A DNA stretch of 64,000 bases from Loxodes magnus. Its lineage: Eukaryota; Ciliophora; Karyorelictea; Loxodida; Loxodidae. A model generated the notes under the pieces. It did not search any database and had not been told where the DNA came from. It saw only the letters and a program-made list of their open reading frames with translations. The position numbers and the translations under genes were made by a program. Below are positions 1-12,550 of this stretch, piece by piece. The stretch covers positions 1-64,000 of the forward strand of contig CAMPDV010000684.1 in assembly GCA_946699065.1 (NCBI GenBank), given 5' to 3'. Within the stretch, counting starts at the first letter, position 1; each line of letters opens with the position of its first letter.

Positions 1-1563
1 GAGGACTTTATTTATTCTAATTTACTAATTACATTTAAACTTATTTTTAGGGTTTATCTAATTATTAAATCAATTCTTTATTTTTATCTAGTTAATTTTT
101 AAAGGTTATAAGGATATCTTAGCTTGTTCTTAGTATTAGGATGAAAAATAATTTCCTTTATTAGCATTTATCATCATGCATTTAGACAAAAATTATAAGA
201 ATAAGAAAGGTAGAGAATATTTACCATCATAAAGGTAAAGCATATCAACTATCTTAAGCAATATTCTTTTCTTTAGTGAAGAAAGCTCTAAATTTTAAGA
301 AACTTTGTTTTAGTAATAATGTTTACAAGTTTTAGCTATTAAAATATTTAAAAAGTAGCTCATAAAGCATTACTTATCAATCTAGCTATCAATATTTAAA
401 CTTTCTTCCATCTTAACTTTGGTTTATTAAGATAGAAGGATGATGCTTTTATAAGACAGATTATTTAGGATTACATAAACTAGATGGAATATAAAGGAAG
501 ATTATAAGTTGTAAATCCTATTTCAGTATTGTTTTGTAATCAAGATAATTAATTAATGATATCAGTATGCTGTATCTACTTTCAAATTTGCATTTTTAAC
601 TAATATACCAAAGTCATAAATTTCAAACTTTATAACTATTTTATATGCTACCTTAGTTAAGTTTAACCAGTTTTTTCAGTCAATTTTATTTCATTCTTTT
701 TCTAATATTACTTAATGCAACTTTTACTTTGAGTCAGAAGATAGCTTAGCAATCAGAAAATCCTCTGAATCAGATATTATAACTACTTCCTTAAATAATA
801 GTTATTTCATATTAATATTAAAAGAGAAAAATCAACTAGAGTTTTAAGCATATCTTAGCCAGGATAAAAAGCTAAATTAATTATTATTTAAAAGGAGAAG
901 TTATTGTATAGTTTATAGATAATTAGCAACCTAAAGATGAACTATTTTAAGGTTTTTTCTCACTGTTTTATTTGAATAAAAGCATTTTTACAATGGGAGT
1001 ATTTTCTTATTTTAAAGCTATGAAAAAAATTTGGAAGTAATAAGGATAAAGTGCCTAAGAGTGGATATTATAACTAAAGTGACTGATGGAATTATTTGTG
1101 ATAAAACACTAGAGATAAGTAAGATGACACAGAGCTGCTAGAAAAACAACAAAAACCATAAAAAAATAATTGAATATATGATTAGAAGAGTAAGAAAGGC
1201 TATATTTTAGATTATCAAATATATAGACTGAGGAAATTATGAGTAAATGAAAATTAAAGACTCTAAATTTTAATTAATGTATATCAATGTTGAAATCTTA
1301 AGCAAAGAAAAGCAAGAATTTTAATTTAGATGATAAAGTATAAAGATAAAGTGATGCTATCAATTTAAGTCTAACAGGAAATAATGATGAACAAGAAATA
1401 TTAACCAATTAATATTATTAAGTAGATATAAATTGAAAAATAATATTATCTAAAGCAAAAAGAAGAGAAAAAAGATAAATAACATATAACATGAACAAAG
1501 AAGGATTTCGGTAAGTTCTATCTAGAAATCTTCGAGAATTATAGTTCTGAATTAAAGCAGTGA
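1..1563 (+). CDS. 3' part of large intron-containing gene (duplicate copy 1), unknown function
   Basis: Only the 3' end lies in the window; the fuller copy is at 40890-45850. With TAR=Gln and TGA=Trp the frame starting at position 1 reads as a hydrophobic then mixed protein. It becomes consistent across 1-1440 only if two 19-nt GT-AG segments (661-679 and 900-918) are removed. The exon after the first join includes FYFESEDS and the exon after the second includes QQPKDELFQGFFS. The likely terminator is TGA at 1561-1563. A homopolymer-A length difference near 1460 shifts the last 30 codons relative to copy 2, so this copy may be decaying or carry a sequencing error. I do not recognise the family. 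Confidence 0.55.
661..679 (+). other. Candidate 19-nt intron
   Basis: The segment starts GTTTAACC and ends TTTTTTCAG, so it has GT-AG borders with a pyrimidine run before the acceptor. Removing it joins two frames that read as protein on each side but differ by one base in phase. The same 19 nt occur in copy 2 at 44948-44966. Confidence 0.6.
900..918 (+). other. Candidate 19-nt intron
   Basis: This is a GT-AG segment, GTTATTGTATAGTTTATAG. Removing it joins the frame ending ...KKLNQLL to the frame beginning NNQQPKDELF. It has the same length as the candidate at 661-679, and the same segment is present in copy 2 at 45187-45205. A conserved size in two independent joins supports a real minimal intron class. 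Confidence 0.55.
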
Positions 1564-4188
1564 TGAAACTTAAAATTCCATACATTTATGATATAAATAA
1601 ATTTATAAAGCAAGTAATTATTTAAAATTAAATAGTATTTTTCAAAATTACATCAATTTATTTTAATATTTATTTTCAATTTTAATTATTTTATTTTTTA
1701 CTTTTATAATAAAAATTTGATAATTAGATAGATATTTTATTTAAATAGTCTTAAACATATTTATATCTTTCAAGCTATATATTAAAATAAAAATTTTTAA
1801 TTCTTAAAAATTAAAATTTATTAATATTTTCTTAATAGTTACAATTATACGAAAAGAAATATTTTAACTATTAAAGTGTTATAAATATAAAAAAAATATT
1901 TATTTTTAATAATGAATTTTAATTATAGATTAATTTAAAGATTAAGTAGTATTCTATTTAAAATAATAAATATAGTTAAACTTATTTCATTAACTAAAAC
2001 TATTAAAATTAAAAATATACTTAATGAACAAATTTTATTTTATGAATAGTATAAATCATCAAAAAATTAGTTTTCATTTAATTTTAAAAATTTGTTTATA
2101 TTTAATTTATTAATATTAAAAAAGTAGTATATTAAATAAAATTCTACTATTATTTATAAATGAAAATACCCTAAAAATCTTATTAATAATATTTAATATG
2201 TATTTGATAGTAGTAGTTAAGCTTAAATATTTTAAAAATAGAATTAAGTTTTAGAATATAATAATAGTATGTATAATTTGTAAAAAATAGTAAAATAAGA
2301 TTTGTTTATGCATTATTAAATATTTTGTAATAAATGAATTATATTGTTAATAATATTACTTTAGCTTGTGATTATTGTATAATCTCTTTTGTTAATATTT
2401 GTATGTTTAGTTTGATTTATTTGAATAATTGGTATTTTTGATATGATGAATAAATTTAGGTATTGATGTATAAGTATTTTGATAATATAGATATTGATGA
2501 TAAATAAATATGTGATTATATGTATATAAATGAAGTAGTTAAATAGCTTAATAGTTAATATTGAAATGTTTAATAATATAGCATTAAATATTGATAATTT
2601 AGTAAGTTATTTAATTTTAATTAAGAAATCTAAATTATAATTTAACATTTAAATCAGTTTTTATTCTTTATCACCTATTTATATTAAAAATATAAGAATA
2701 AATAAACTTGTTTACTAATTTTAAAATATATTAAATTACACTTTTATATTTACATATAAGCATTTTATTTATAAAGATAAAGCTACTATAAGAAAATTAA
2801 ACATTTTATAGAAATATAATTATAGATAGAAATATAAAATAGCAGTATTTAAAATATTAGCTAAATATTTATTATTAAATGCTAATAATTTTTTATTATA
2901 AATATTATTTTCTACTTCTTGTTTCTATGTTGTTTTAATCTCGCTTAATAAAGTAGAACACTATTTCCTATTTATTTAAAGAAATAAAAACTGTAATTTA
3001 ATATGTTAAATTTACTTATTTATATAAAGATTTTAGATTAGGAATTAATATTTATTTATAGAAATATAAATCTAAAATTTAAAGCTAATTGTATTTATTT
3101 TAATCTAGCTTTAGATATAAATACAATTAAAAAAAGAATATATTAAGATTTATTTTTTATTTATTAGTAAATAATAAAAAAATGTAAAATTTATTTTAAA
3201 TATCATTTAACTAAATTAGTCAGATTATTATTCCTTTTTATATTTTTTATTGTTTAGAAGAAATTCTATAAATAAAAGTTAAATTTAAAGTTATTTAAAT
3301 CAAATTAAGTTTTTATTATTATACTTCAAATGTTTATTCAACTTTTAATTATTAATCATTTATTTTCAGAGTTACTTCATTCCTTTTTAACTCCTTCATT
3401 TCTTATTTTTAACAAAAACATTTTACATTCAAAAGCAAACCTTTTTTCATATTCTAAATTGGATACTAAGATTAGAGAAATTTGAGATCATATAAGAGAC
3501 AAAAACTTGAATTAAAAAGATTTAAAAAATAAAAATTTAAAGATTTAATAGCTTATTTGTTATATAAAGAAAATTATTAGTAATCTTTTATTATAAAATA
3601 TATCTTATTCATAGTTTAATTATTAAACAAAAACATCTAAAATTTAATATTAAATGTGCTTCATCAAATCTAAATTATTATTATTTTTATTTAATCATCT
3701 TTTTACACAGAATTGTTATATTAAATTAAAGTTACCTTTGCAACTATCCAATATTAAACATTGAGCATCAAACATTTATAAATTAAATTCTATTTTTAGT
3801 ATTATATAGATATATAGAATAACTAATATACTGATTATAAAAAATAAGCTTCTCTTTATTAGTATAAAAATAGCTTATACTAGATTTTACAAATTTTAAT
3901 TTTAAATGTTTATTTTTATAAAATAATTTAATTTTAATGAGGTAAATATATTATAATCCATAAAATAAAATATTTATTAACATTTTTAATTAAGAATCTT
4001 TTTAAACTTTATATTTAATTATATAAATCAACTAAGTAATATATCATTATATTATTATATTATTATATTATTATGTATTTCCTAAATTTAAATCAATACT
4101 TAATAATCAACTTAAACAATAACCTTTAAATTTACTATCTTCCTATATTTACTTTATTAACATTATTTAATTATCATTTATTTTATTC
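1564..4188. other. AT-rich intergenic DNA
   Basis: The stretch is extremely AT-rich, and I saw no protein-like reading or RNA gene. It contains an (ATT)n microsatellite around 4045-4076. It is repeated at 45851-48484, with about 2200-4188 nearly identical between copies. Confidence 0.7.
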
Positions 4189-5384
4189 AAAACAAATCCA
4201 TTTAATATCGGACAGCATCTTAGCAAGGTCGAAATTAAGAAGGCTAGAATAAAAGCCAATCTAATTTCAAAGTAAAAAAGTAGGGCCTTTGAATAATCAA
4301 GCTCTTCATCTCCTTCCTTGGGAAAGCGCATGGTTGACCCAGAAACTTCTTGAATAGAAAAAGAATAAGTTGAAAAATTAAATAAAGTTATAGTCAAACA
4401 AGAAGAAATTATCTGAAATCTAACAAATTAAATTTGATAAATTCTTACTAACTACGAACGGCTCAACCTTGAAATAGATTAACTCAAGACAATATTAATA
4501 AATAATAAATAAATTACAAGATAATAAATTTGGTCCTAATCTTAACTGCCTATATCATCAGTTGCATCAATGTAGATTGAAGATCCTCAAAATGAATTAA
4601 TAATCTCTCAATCCTAAGAAAAAATAACAGAATAAGAAAATAGTAAAGAAACAACCTAAATGAACATAAGAATTAAAAAACATTGAAAAAATTTTGAATA
4701 TTAATTAATTTCAACTAAAAAAGTTTTTGGACCGGAAACTCCTTTCCGATTGCACGACCCAACACTCTCTTTTTATGGAATAACGGGGATATCCTTTTGT
4801 GCTCCAGGCACAGCTGCTAGAGAGCTCCATCGGTATGAGAAACCAGGCTTCAAGCCCCTACCAAGAGCGGATAATCTCAAAGACAGTGTTCCCTTCAGAA
4901 AATGACTCTGACCAGGGACTTTCTCAGCGACAGGAAAGGAACTTGTTCCTAGCCATAAAACCAGAAAGTGTTGTCACGAAGGTCATTCTCAGCTCCCACC
5001 ATCTTTTCAATTATAAAAAATTTTGAATATAAGAACTCAAAATAAAATAGAAGAAAAAAATACTGATACTGTAGATCATAATGACATATTCTAAGAAGAT
5101 GTAAAAGTTTTTAAACCAAACAAAAAATTAAAGAATAAAAAACATGAAGAATTTTATCAAGACTTTATGTAACAAAGGAAGGGATCTATAAAAGAAAATT
5201 ATTTTAGAATTTTATAACGGAATCTGTTCATGAGAGTTGGTTGTCTTCTCAATAAAAAAGACCGTGGAACCCAACCACGCAAAAAAATAGTGGCAGCTGC
5301 AACCAGGTTTCAAGTCCTGTGATCGGCAAACAATTTTATTAACATAAATTATATTATTATTATTATTAATTAATTTTATTAATT
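4189..5384 (+). mobile_element. Inserted ORF1-type retroelement with (ATT)n tail (contains a SINE)
   Basis: This segment is missing at the equivalent site in copy 2 (near 48484), so it is an insertion. It reads as protein in the + direction with TAR=Gln: a basic N-terminal part, a Ser-rich run (SSSSSP), then a coiled coil (about 4330-4480). After the inner SINE comes a basic C-terminal part containing KKDRGTQPRKK. That C-terminus resembles the one in the element at 12568-13386 (KKGRGIHPRQKKGRV). The 3' end is TTAACATAAATT followed by ATT repeats, like the other ORF1-type elements. No endonuclease or RT is present. I infer a non-autonomous element or a 3' fragment moved by a LINE. Confidence 0.7.
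4702..5014 (+). mobile_element. SINE-like repeat, family A, copy 1
   Basis: This GC-richer repeat of about 313 bp also occurs at 18344-18659 and, inverted, near 33463-33766. It is flanked by a 16-bp target-site duplication, AAAAAATTTTGAATAT (4686-4701 and 5015-5030), and sits inside an ORF1-type element. A tRNA-like internal promoter is suggested by a B-box-like TTCAAGCCC near 4850 and an A-box-like AGGCACAGCTG about 40 bp upstream. An alternative promoter pair can be drawn on the other strand, so the transcribed strand is an inference. A short protein-like reading inside it is probably incidental. Confidence 0.8.
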
Positions 5385-5635
5385 TTGTCAACTTAGAGTA
5401 ATTAAAGTCTTCCATTTATATGCTTACATTTTAAACTTTTGCATGTATACTTTATAAGTTAATAAATTGTATCTTTTAAATTAATTAATAAAATTATATA
5501 ATTAATTTTTCTCATTTTTGTTCTCTAATTTAAAACTTAAACTAGATTTTTACATTATTATAAAATTAAATTTTATTACTATTCATTTTTACTTTTTATT
5601 ATATTTAATTCATTTTTTAAATTAACTTTACTTTT

Positions 5636-6170
5636 AGTCGACTGAGTAGGCAATCCCGTGTAGTCATGTCTGTACTGCAAATACTCTTGCAATAGATGCC
5701 ACCACAAACAATTAAGCATGGGCCCATTGTGTGATAAGCTTTACTTATTTGAGGATTCTCTCTTTCGGTACGAGAGGTCGACTAGAGGGAATCGAAATCC
5801 AGATCTCAGAGTTATCTTGATTTTACATGTCGCTATTCTGATAAAGAATTAGAAAACAACAAAGATATACTGAGATCACAATTAACTATTATTTAGAAGA
5901 ATTTAACCTAATTAAGTAACTTGACACAAATAGTGGAATATTCTCTAACTCCAGTCTTTGGAAGAATTTAAAGATGAAGGCAATCAATTTTGATTATAAA
6001 AACGGAGAGAAGAAGATAAGAATCAAGAGACCAGATGAAGCCAGAAACATTTCTAGTCTATTATTAATAATTAAATTTGATTTCTTTATTTTTCTTGGTG
6101 AACCAAACAATGGTGGTACCATGCTTGTTTAATTAATTAATTAATTTATTTATTTATTTATTTATTTTAA
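5636..6170 (+). mobile_element. SINE-like repeat, family B, copy 1
   Basis: This is a repeat of about 490 bp followed by an (ATTA)n/(TTTA)n tail. Other copies are at 16313-16830 and 48727-49260. All copies start at about the same place (TAGTCGACT-like head, then ...TAGGCAAT) and end with a CAATGGTGGTACCATGCT-like terminus. The head resembles 25893-26040 in the 3' region of the LINE at 19266-26630, and the terminus resembles that LINE's 3' end. This suggests a SINE or 3'-UTR-derived element mobilised by that LINE family. This copy lies within the segmental duplication. Confidence 0.75.
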
Positions 6171-6900
6171 GTTATAGTTAAAGTTAATTATAGTCAACTG
6201 TTTTCTTAAGAAACTTTTTACGCTTGTCATCAGGTTTTTTAAAGTAGGTTTATATTTCTATCCATCAATCTTTGGATTATCATGATAGATATGAATATCT
6301 TTAATTTATGTTATGCTTTCTTTAATGAGGCCATTTTATGACAAGGTAAACTCAGTATCTCAACAGTAGTCTGAACTCATATGGTTATAATCTAAACATC
6401 ACTAGCGATCATCAATCTTAAGACTATTAGCTGATTTATGAAGAAGATTATGAAGGGATGGAGTGGCCTTACTTTGTTGACCTTCTCTCAGCATAAGTGC
6501 TAGTTCCAGTTTTGAATGAGTCTTTCCTGAAAAAATGCCTAAATTCCTGTAGGAGTATCATTTGTTCCTCTCCTTCCAAAAATACGCCCAATGACTCAAC
6601 TGGCACTTTAGCAAGCTGCGCACCTGACGCACATGCTGGGCACTCCTCCCTCTATCTTATAATATCTAGACACAATGAGAATTTTCCATCCACAGACCGA
6701 ACAGGATTTTTCCAGATATGGTCTAGGAATTTCCCTTCAACTAACAGTTGAAAATTGGAAAGTTAGACGCCTCATTATGGAAAGTTGACAGTCTAGAGTG
6801 GGATGGACAAAATGATCCATACTTATCATCAGTATATCTGTGAATACTGCCAGATGTAGTGGATTTCCTTTCAGAAGCAAAAGTTATGAAATTCTAACCT
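6171..6900. other. GC-richer duplicated block of unknown function
   Basis: This stretch is clearly richer in GC than its surroundings and is well conserved in copy 2 (49270-49995). Under the altered code both strands are open. The antisense reading has clustered cysteines near 6600-6700 (CSVCG, CVRCAAC). The sense reading has many TGA-encoded Trp. I cannot name a family or choose a strand; it could be the remains of a transposon. Confidence 0.4.
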
Positions 6901-7447
6901 TAAAAATTTTTATTTACTTTCAGCCCTTAAATTTAGTTTAAATTCATAAACAAAGAAATTACCCTTCTGACATTTTTACCAACGAAAATATATAATTTTA
7001 TTTAAAATTTTTAATAAATAATAGTTTGATATATTTATAAAATAATTGAATTTACAACTATTTACTTTTTATTTATATTTTCGATATAACTCTTTTATTC
7101 TATTTAACATTTAAAGCTTAAATAAAATTTAATCTAATAAATCTATTTAAATTTAACATTAATATTATTCCTTTAAAATCTAAAATTATTATTCCTTATT
7201 TAAATTAAAATAAATTAAAGATGTATTAAGAGTAATATTATAGTTACAATTAAATATCTATTTTTAATTTGTTTATGATAATAATAGTTTTACTTATATT
7301 TTATTTTAATTTCTAAAAATAGTATACATTTTTCTATAGAAATTAATATATAATAATATTTAAAATAAAGATAATCCTAATTTTTAGTTTCTTTTTTGGG
7401 TTTATAAAGAAAAAATTAATTTTGTTTATTTATTTTATTTAATTAAA

Positions 7448-8482
7448 ATGTTTCTCTCAAAGTTAAAAGAGTATAGAGATAAAGAGATAGGGGAGAGTAA
7501 TAGAGATACTATTAACTCTGAAAAGTTTGTATTATTTGTTTAAATCATTAGGAATTCCTTTTGGAGTGATGCTATCCAATTTGCAAATTTTATAGAAAAA
7601 GGAATTTAGATTAATTTTATAGCCTAATCTTTACAGTTTAAGTATCATTCTTAAATAATTGTTAGCAGCATTATAAGTAATAATATGTCTGTCCAAAAGA
7701 ATATAGTGTCCATTAAGCAGAGAATAAGTTAATTAGAAGAGCTTGTATTTACAGTAAGCCAAATATGATTTTCAAATACAGTTAGATGCTCATTTAACAT
7801 CTCTATGAAATGAATTAATTTCTTCTCTCTTAACATACAATCAGCTTTAAGTATATTTGATACCAATCTAGCTTCACCTCTCAATTTTTATTAGGTTTTA
7901 TGTCCTTTGAAGTTCATTAAATAGAAACCTAAAATTCTTACTAAATTCCTTCATTCAATATATAAGCAAAGAAATTTGAAATTAATATAGTAGAAAATTC
8001 TATTTTAGCAATAATTAGAAGAGCTTAGTATAAGATATAAAGGTAAAAGATTTCTATTGTATGCATTAAGCTAATATTTAGAATATAAAAGATCTATAAG
8101 CATTGAGATTATTTCAATACCAGTACAACCATAAAAACTAATGCTCATAAAAGGAAACTAAAATGTATAAAATTAAAAGTTGATAAGATTTACATAAAAA
8201 GGAATTTAGAATCCAAGGAATAAACACAATATTGTAAAAAAGTTAATAAATTAATTCTCTGAGCCAACAAAAGAGGAGCTATTTAATTTATTGAGCAAAT
8301 TCAATTAATTGATTAAGTAAGTTTTGCTTAATGAACTGAGATAAAAAGATATTATATTTTTATTATATGATGTAAATAATAAGATAATTTATTTTAATAC
8401 CTAGTATATCTATTATAAGTTTATGAAAGCTAAATAATGTAATATATCATTAGCGATTCACTTTTAAATCTCTCAAGTATGA
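7448..8482 (+). CDS. Unknown duplicated gene, copy 1 (344 codons, internal 75-codon deletion)
   Basis: The reading runs from ATG 7448 to a TGA at 8480-8482 with TAR=Gln. Two earlier TGA codons read as Trp (QIWFSN, MKWINF). It begins MFLSKLKEYRDKE and has a mixed, soluble-looking composition with an SQLEEL-type helix and a basic C-terminal half. The partner copy at 50527-51786 is 419 codons. The 225-nt difference is an exact multiple of three, and otherwise only substitutions were seen between the copies here. Frame preservation supports real coding. There is no recognisable domain or signal peptide. TAA/TAG are frequent, so it is invisible under the standard code. Confidence 0.55.
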
Positions 8483-11400
8483 TAAAACTATTTTAGCACA
8501 AAAATTACAATTAAGTAATTCAATTGAAAGTTTAAGTTATACCTTATTAAATTTTTAATTAAATATTACTATCTATATATTTCTCATATAGTTACCTATA
8601 TCTATTTAGATATTTCTAAACAAGTATTTAAATGTTAGTTTTCTCTCTTCTTTATTTTAAAGTATTTATAGTAAAGAAATGTCAAAAATATTTAAAAGTA
8701 TTTGTAGGATTTTATTTGTAAGATTAGGAAGATAAGAACTTAAGTTTCTTATTTAATGATCTCAAATAGAATTATGAATATAAAATTATTAATTTGATAT
8801 AGATTAATAACGTAAATCTTTATAATGCTTAACAAATTTGCTATATATTAAAGTAATGAATGAAATATTCTAAATATATCTATTAAATATTTCTTTTGTT
8901 ACTAGTTTATTTTGGAGTTATAAAAGTTTATCTTTGCAAAGGTTATTCTAAAGACTTAATAGTATAATTTATAATTAAAAATAGTTTGAATGATATTATA
9001 ATATAATTTCAAAGCAGATTGTAAGTGATTCTTCATTTAGATAATTTAAACTACAATTAATAATTTCCTAATTTCTATAAATACGTTTTCCATTCTATTT
9101 ATTAACTGCTAATTTCTTACTTCATGACTCTCATTATTTTTGTTTGTTTATTTAAGTTAATATCTCTAGTAGCAATATTGAATTATAGTCCTAAAATAAT
9201 AACCCTTACACAACAGTTTCTATATTTTCTCTATAGAATTAGAAGCATCTGAAATAAATTAGTATGAATAATGAATGTTAATTTCAACATAGCTAAATTA
9301 ATATAATTAAATGATTAGGCACTTAAACTTGTTCTATAATAGTTATAAGAATATTTTTATATATAGTAATTAATAAAAAACATCTATAAATAGTCTTCTT
9401 TACTAACTCCATAGTTCAGATTATATGGATTAACCAAATTAAATTTATTTATAAGTATTTACTAAAACTAGAAAAGAAACAATTAATTAAACTAATTTTC
9501 ATAATGAACAGAGAACTCTAAAATATATTCGAACTAAACGCTTCCAATAGTTAAAGATTGAAAAATAGAATAAGATTGATTTAATTAAGGTATTAGAAGA
9601 AGAAATATCACTAAATATTAGTCTTTACCTTACATATTAAATGACTAAGATTAAGACTACAAAAATTTTTATTAGCTGAGAATAAATTAAATCTAAAGGA
9701 CTCAGTTATGTTGGCATGGTAATAAAATGTCCATATAATATCAATTTTAATATTTGAAATGCTAAGATTAGCTCTTACATCTCTCTTATATCTAAAAGTA
9801 TTTATCTTAAGAAAATATTTAAAAGGTATATAAAACTGTTGGATTATGTAGTTTTAAATTATATGTATAAAGTAAAATTAGGATAGAAATAGAATATATT
9901 ATGATAATGGGCTTAGATTAAAAAATCTGGTATTAGTGTAGATAAAATGAAAAGATGGATTTGTAAAAGAAATTATAAGTATTTCATTATATAAGCGACA
10001 TATAAAAGAATTACATAAAAGGTTTATAGAAATTTTATTAATACAAATATATAAAAATTAAGGGATTTTAACTTCAAAAAGTCATACAATTAAAAGAGTA
10101 CTTTAATTAAAAAATCTTAAAGCAATTACATAATTATAGTTTTGATTTAATTTTTTTGTAATATTCCATTAGCTTTCCAAAATGAATAATAATGTACCTT
10201 CCTTTAAAATATCAAAATGCCAAATTTAGTAATTTAGATAATCAAATTTTTATTATCTTAAGTAATTAAAATTTATTTTTGACGTTTCTTAGATCTCTCT
10301 ATTTTAATAAATCAATAGTTATGCAGTTTTTTATTATTGAAAATAATAAAGAGTTTAAGTCAAGTTTTTGTACTTTAATTATAGTAAAAATATTATCAAT
10401 CTTCATCTGAAGCTAATAATATATTCCTTGTGATATTAAGTAGCAAAAGTTTAGTTCATTAATATTTTTAAATTTAGTTGATTAAAATTAAATTTCTGAT
10501 TGGTTCCTTTTTCAATTATGACTTATGATATTTATCTAAACTCTATATTATTGAAGATGGATAATTGAATATTTTATATTATCTTATTTTGATTAATCTT
10601 AGATATTAGTAATTCTATTCTAATTTTATTATTTTTAAGGAAAATATTTTTCAAATGCTATAACTTTTTTCTTTGCAAGCCTTTAAAGTATTTATTTTTC
10701 TGCAAAGTAATCAAATTATAATTTAAAACTTGTACAATTTGTAATATTTATATTGTTAAGATAAAATTAGAAAACATTTTCTATAAAACTCTTAGGAGTT
10801 TTTTATTCTGATATGAAATTTATAACTAGTTATTTCCAGGAATGCTTAAAATATCTTAATTTAGTCGAGAGGTTAAGAAGTAATCTTGAGTGAAATTAGG
10901 GTTGAATTTTATGAAACATTCTGAGTTGCAATTTATTTTAAGGGCTCATAGTATATTTCTCTCTTATTTATAAGTGATAGATAAAATCAAAAAACTCTTG
11001 GTATAGTTTATACTTTATTTCGATTATTCAGCTTAATTCTAAATTATGATTTGAATTAAGTCAGAATTATATTCTACTAAATTATAAAATTTTCTATTAA
11101 GCTATTGAAAGACATAAAAGCTTAATTCTTACTTCTTGAACTTAATTTTTATGTAGTATCCCTTATTGAAAATTCCTTAAAATGAATAATTAACTCCATA
11201 TATTTGATATTATTCGTATGATAATATTTGCATGTACATCTTCACTTTAAAAATATTTTATTCCATTTCTTTACTTAAAGGTATCATCTATTTCTTCAAT
11301 CCCTTTTTAATGTATACTTCTGTTTATTTAGTCACATTAAAATTTCATTTTTCTTTAAGCTTTAGTCTATTTATTTTCCTATAAATAATGCTATTCTATT

Positions 11401-12550
11401 TATTTTATATAAGTTCCCATGAATACTTTACTAGTTTTTATTGCATTGCACCCTTCTCCATAAGATATTTCTTCTCTCTAAAAATAAATCTACTTACAAA
11501 AAATATACCGAAGCTCGTTTGCTTTTTAATCAATTTTCAACTTTATACATACTCCATTCTTTCCCTTTATCTTCCGTATCTTAATTTTGAAAAATTAGAA
11601 TTTATTGTATTTATTTTTGTTAAAAAATTAAAAGTAAAATTAAAAATTTTTTAGAATGAAATTGTATAAAAATATTAAAAGCATAAAATTAATAAATTTA
11701 CAATTGTTATACAATTTACTTAAAAATAATCTAATTTAAGGATTTAAAATATTTATAGTATTATTATTTTATTTATACAAGTAATTAGTTTTTTATTGTA
11801 TTAAAATGTATAAAAGGTTTATATAATTATTTATAATTTAGTTATTTTTATTATCTAATTTTATTTAAATCCTTTTTATTCCAAATTTATATTTTATTTT
11901 ACTAAACATATAAAATATACAATTTAAGTTCAAGTTTTATATATCAATCTTTATTAAACTTAATTTTATTTTTCATATATATTAAAAAAAGGGAATCAAG
12001 ATATAGTATAAAAAAATAATAAATGTTTAATTAAACCTTTAAATATAAATTAAAATATTATGATAAATCTAAAATAAATAGATAACAAAAGAGATATTTT
12101 ATTGTAGTTTAAATTAGCATTAATAAATCAAAGATTAAATTAAAGCATTATCTACCATTTATAACATTTATTCTATCAAACGGTGTAACAATTATTATGT
12201 TACATATAATAATAAACTTTTTTATCATTAAGAGTAAAATTCAATCTTAATTTAATTAAATACATACTAAATTTTTATTTCTTTTAAAATTTAAATTCAT
12301 AAAAGTATTAAAAATAATTAATAGTTACTAAATTTTATTAAAGAGGTAAATAAAAGTAAAAATATAACTTTGTTATGATTTTATAAATATAGGAAATTTA
12401 ATAAATATAAAAATATGTTAAATAAAAAACCAAATATATTGATATTTAACAAAATATAAATTTATTATTCATATTTAATAAGATTATTATTTAACTCTAT
12501 ATAAAGATTAAGGATTTTATTAATGGTTAAATTAGTTCTTATAAAAAGTA
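8483..12550. other. AT-rich DNA with possible coding patches
   Basis: This is mostly AT-rich DNA with no recognised family. Two patches read as protein: 9420-9640 (+), containing TKTRKETINQTNFHNEQ, and 9650-10080 (+) in the next frame, containing LAENKLNLKDSVMLAW. I could not join them with a convincing small intron. Small indels separate the copies here (52660-53400), so a decayed gene is possible. From about 10150 to 12550 I see nothing I can support. Confidence 0.35.

Noticed and set aside
5760-5800. GGTACGAGAGG in the family-B repeat, resembling the sarcin-ricin loop of large rRNA
   Set aside because: The match is only about ten bases, and no other rRNA segment is nearby.
11388-11654. 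88-codon hydrophobic open frame under the standard code
   Set aside because: In copy 2 (54710-54975) small indels break the frame in several places, and it has the composition expected of T-rich DNA.
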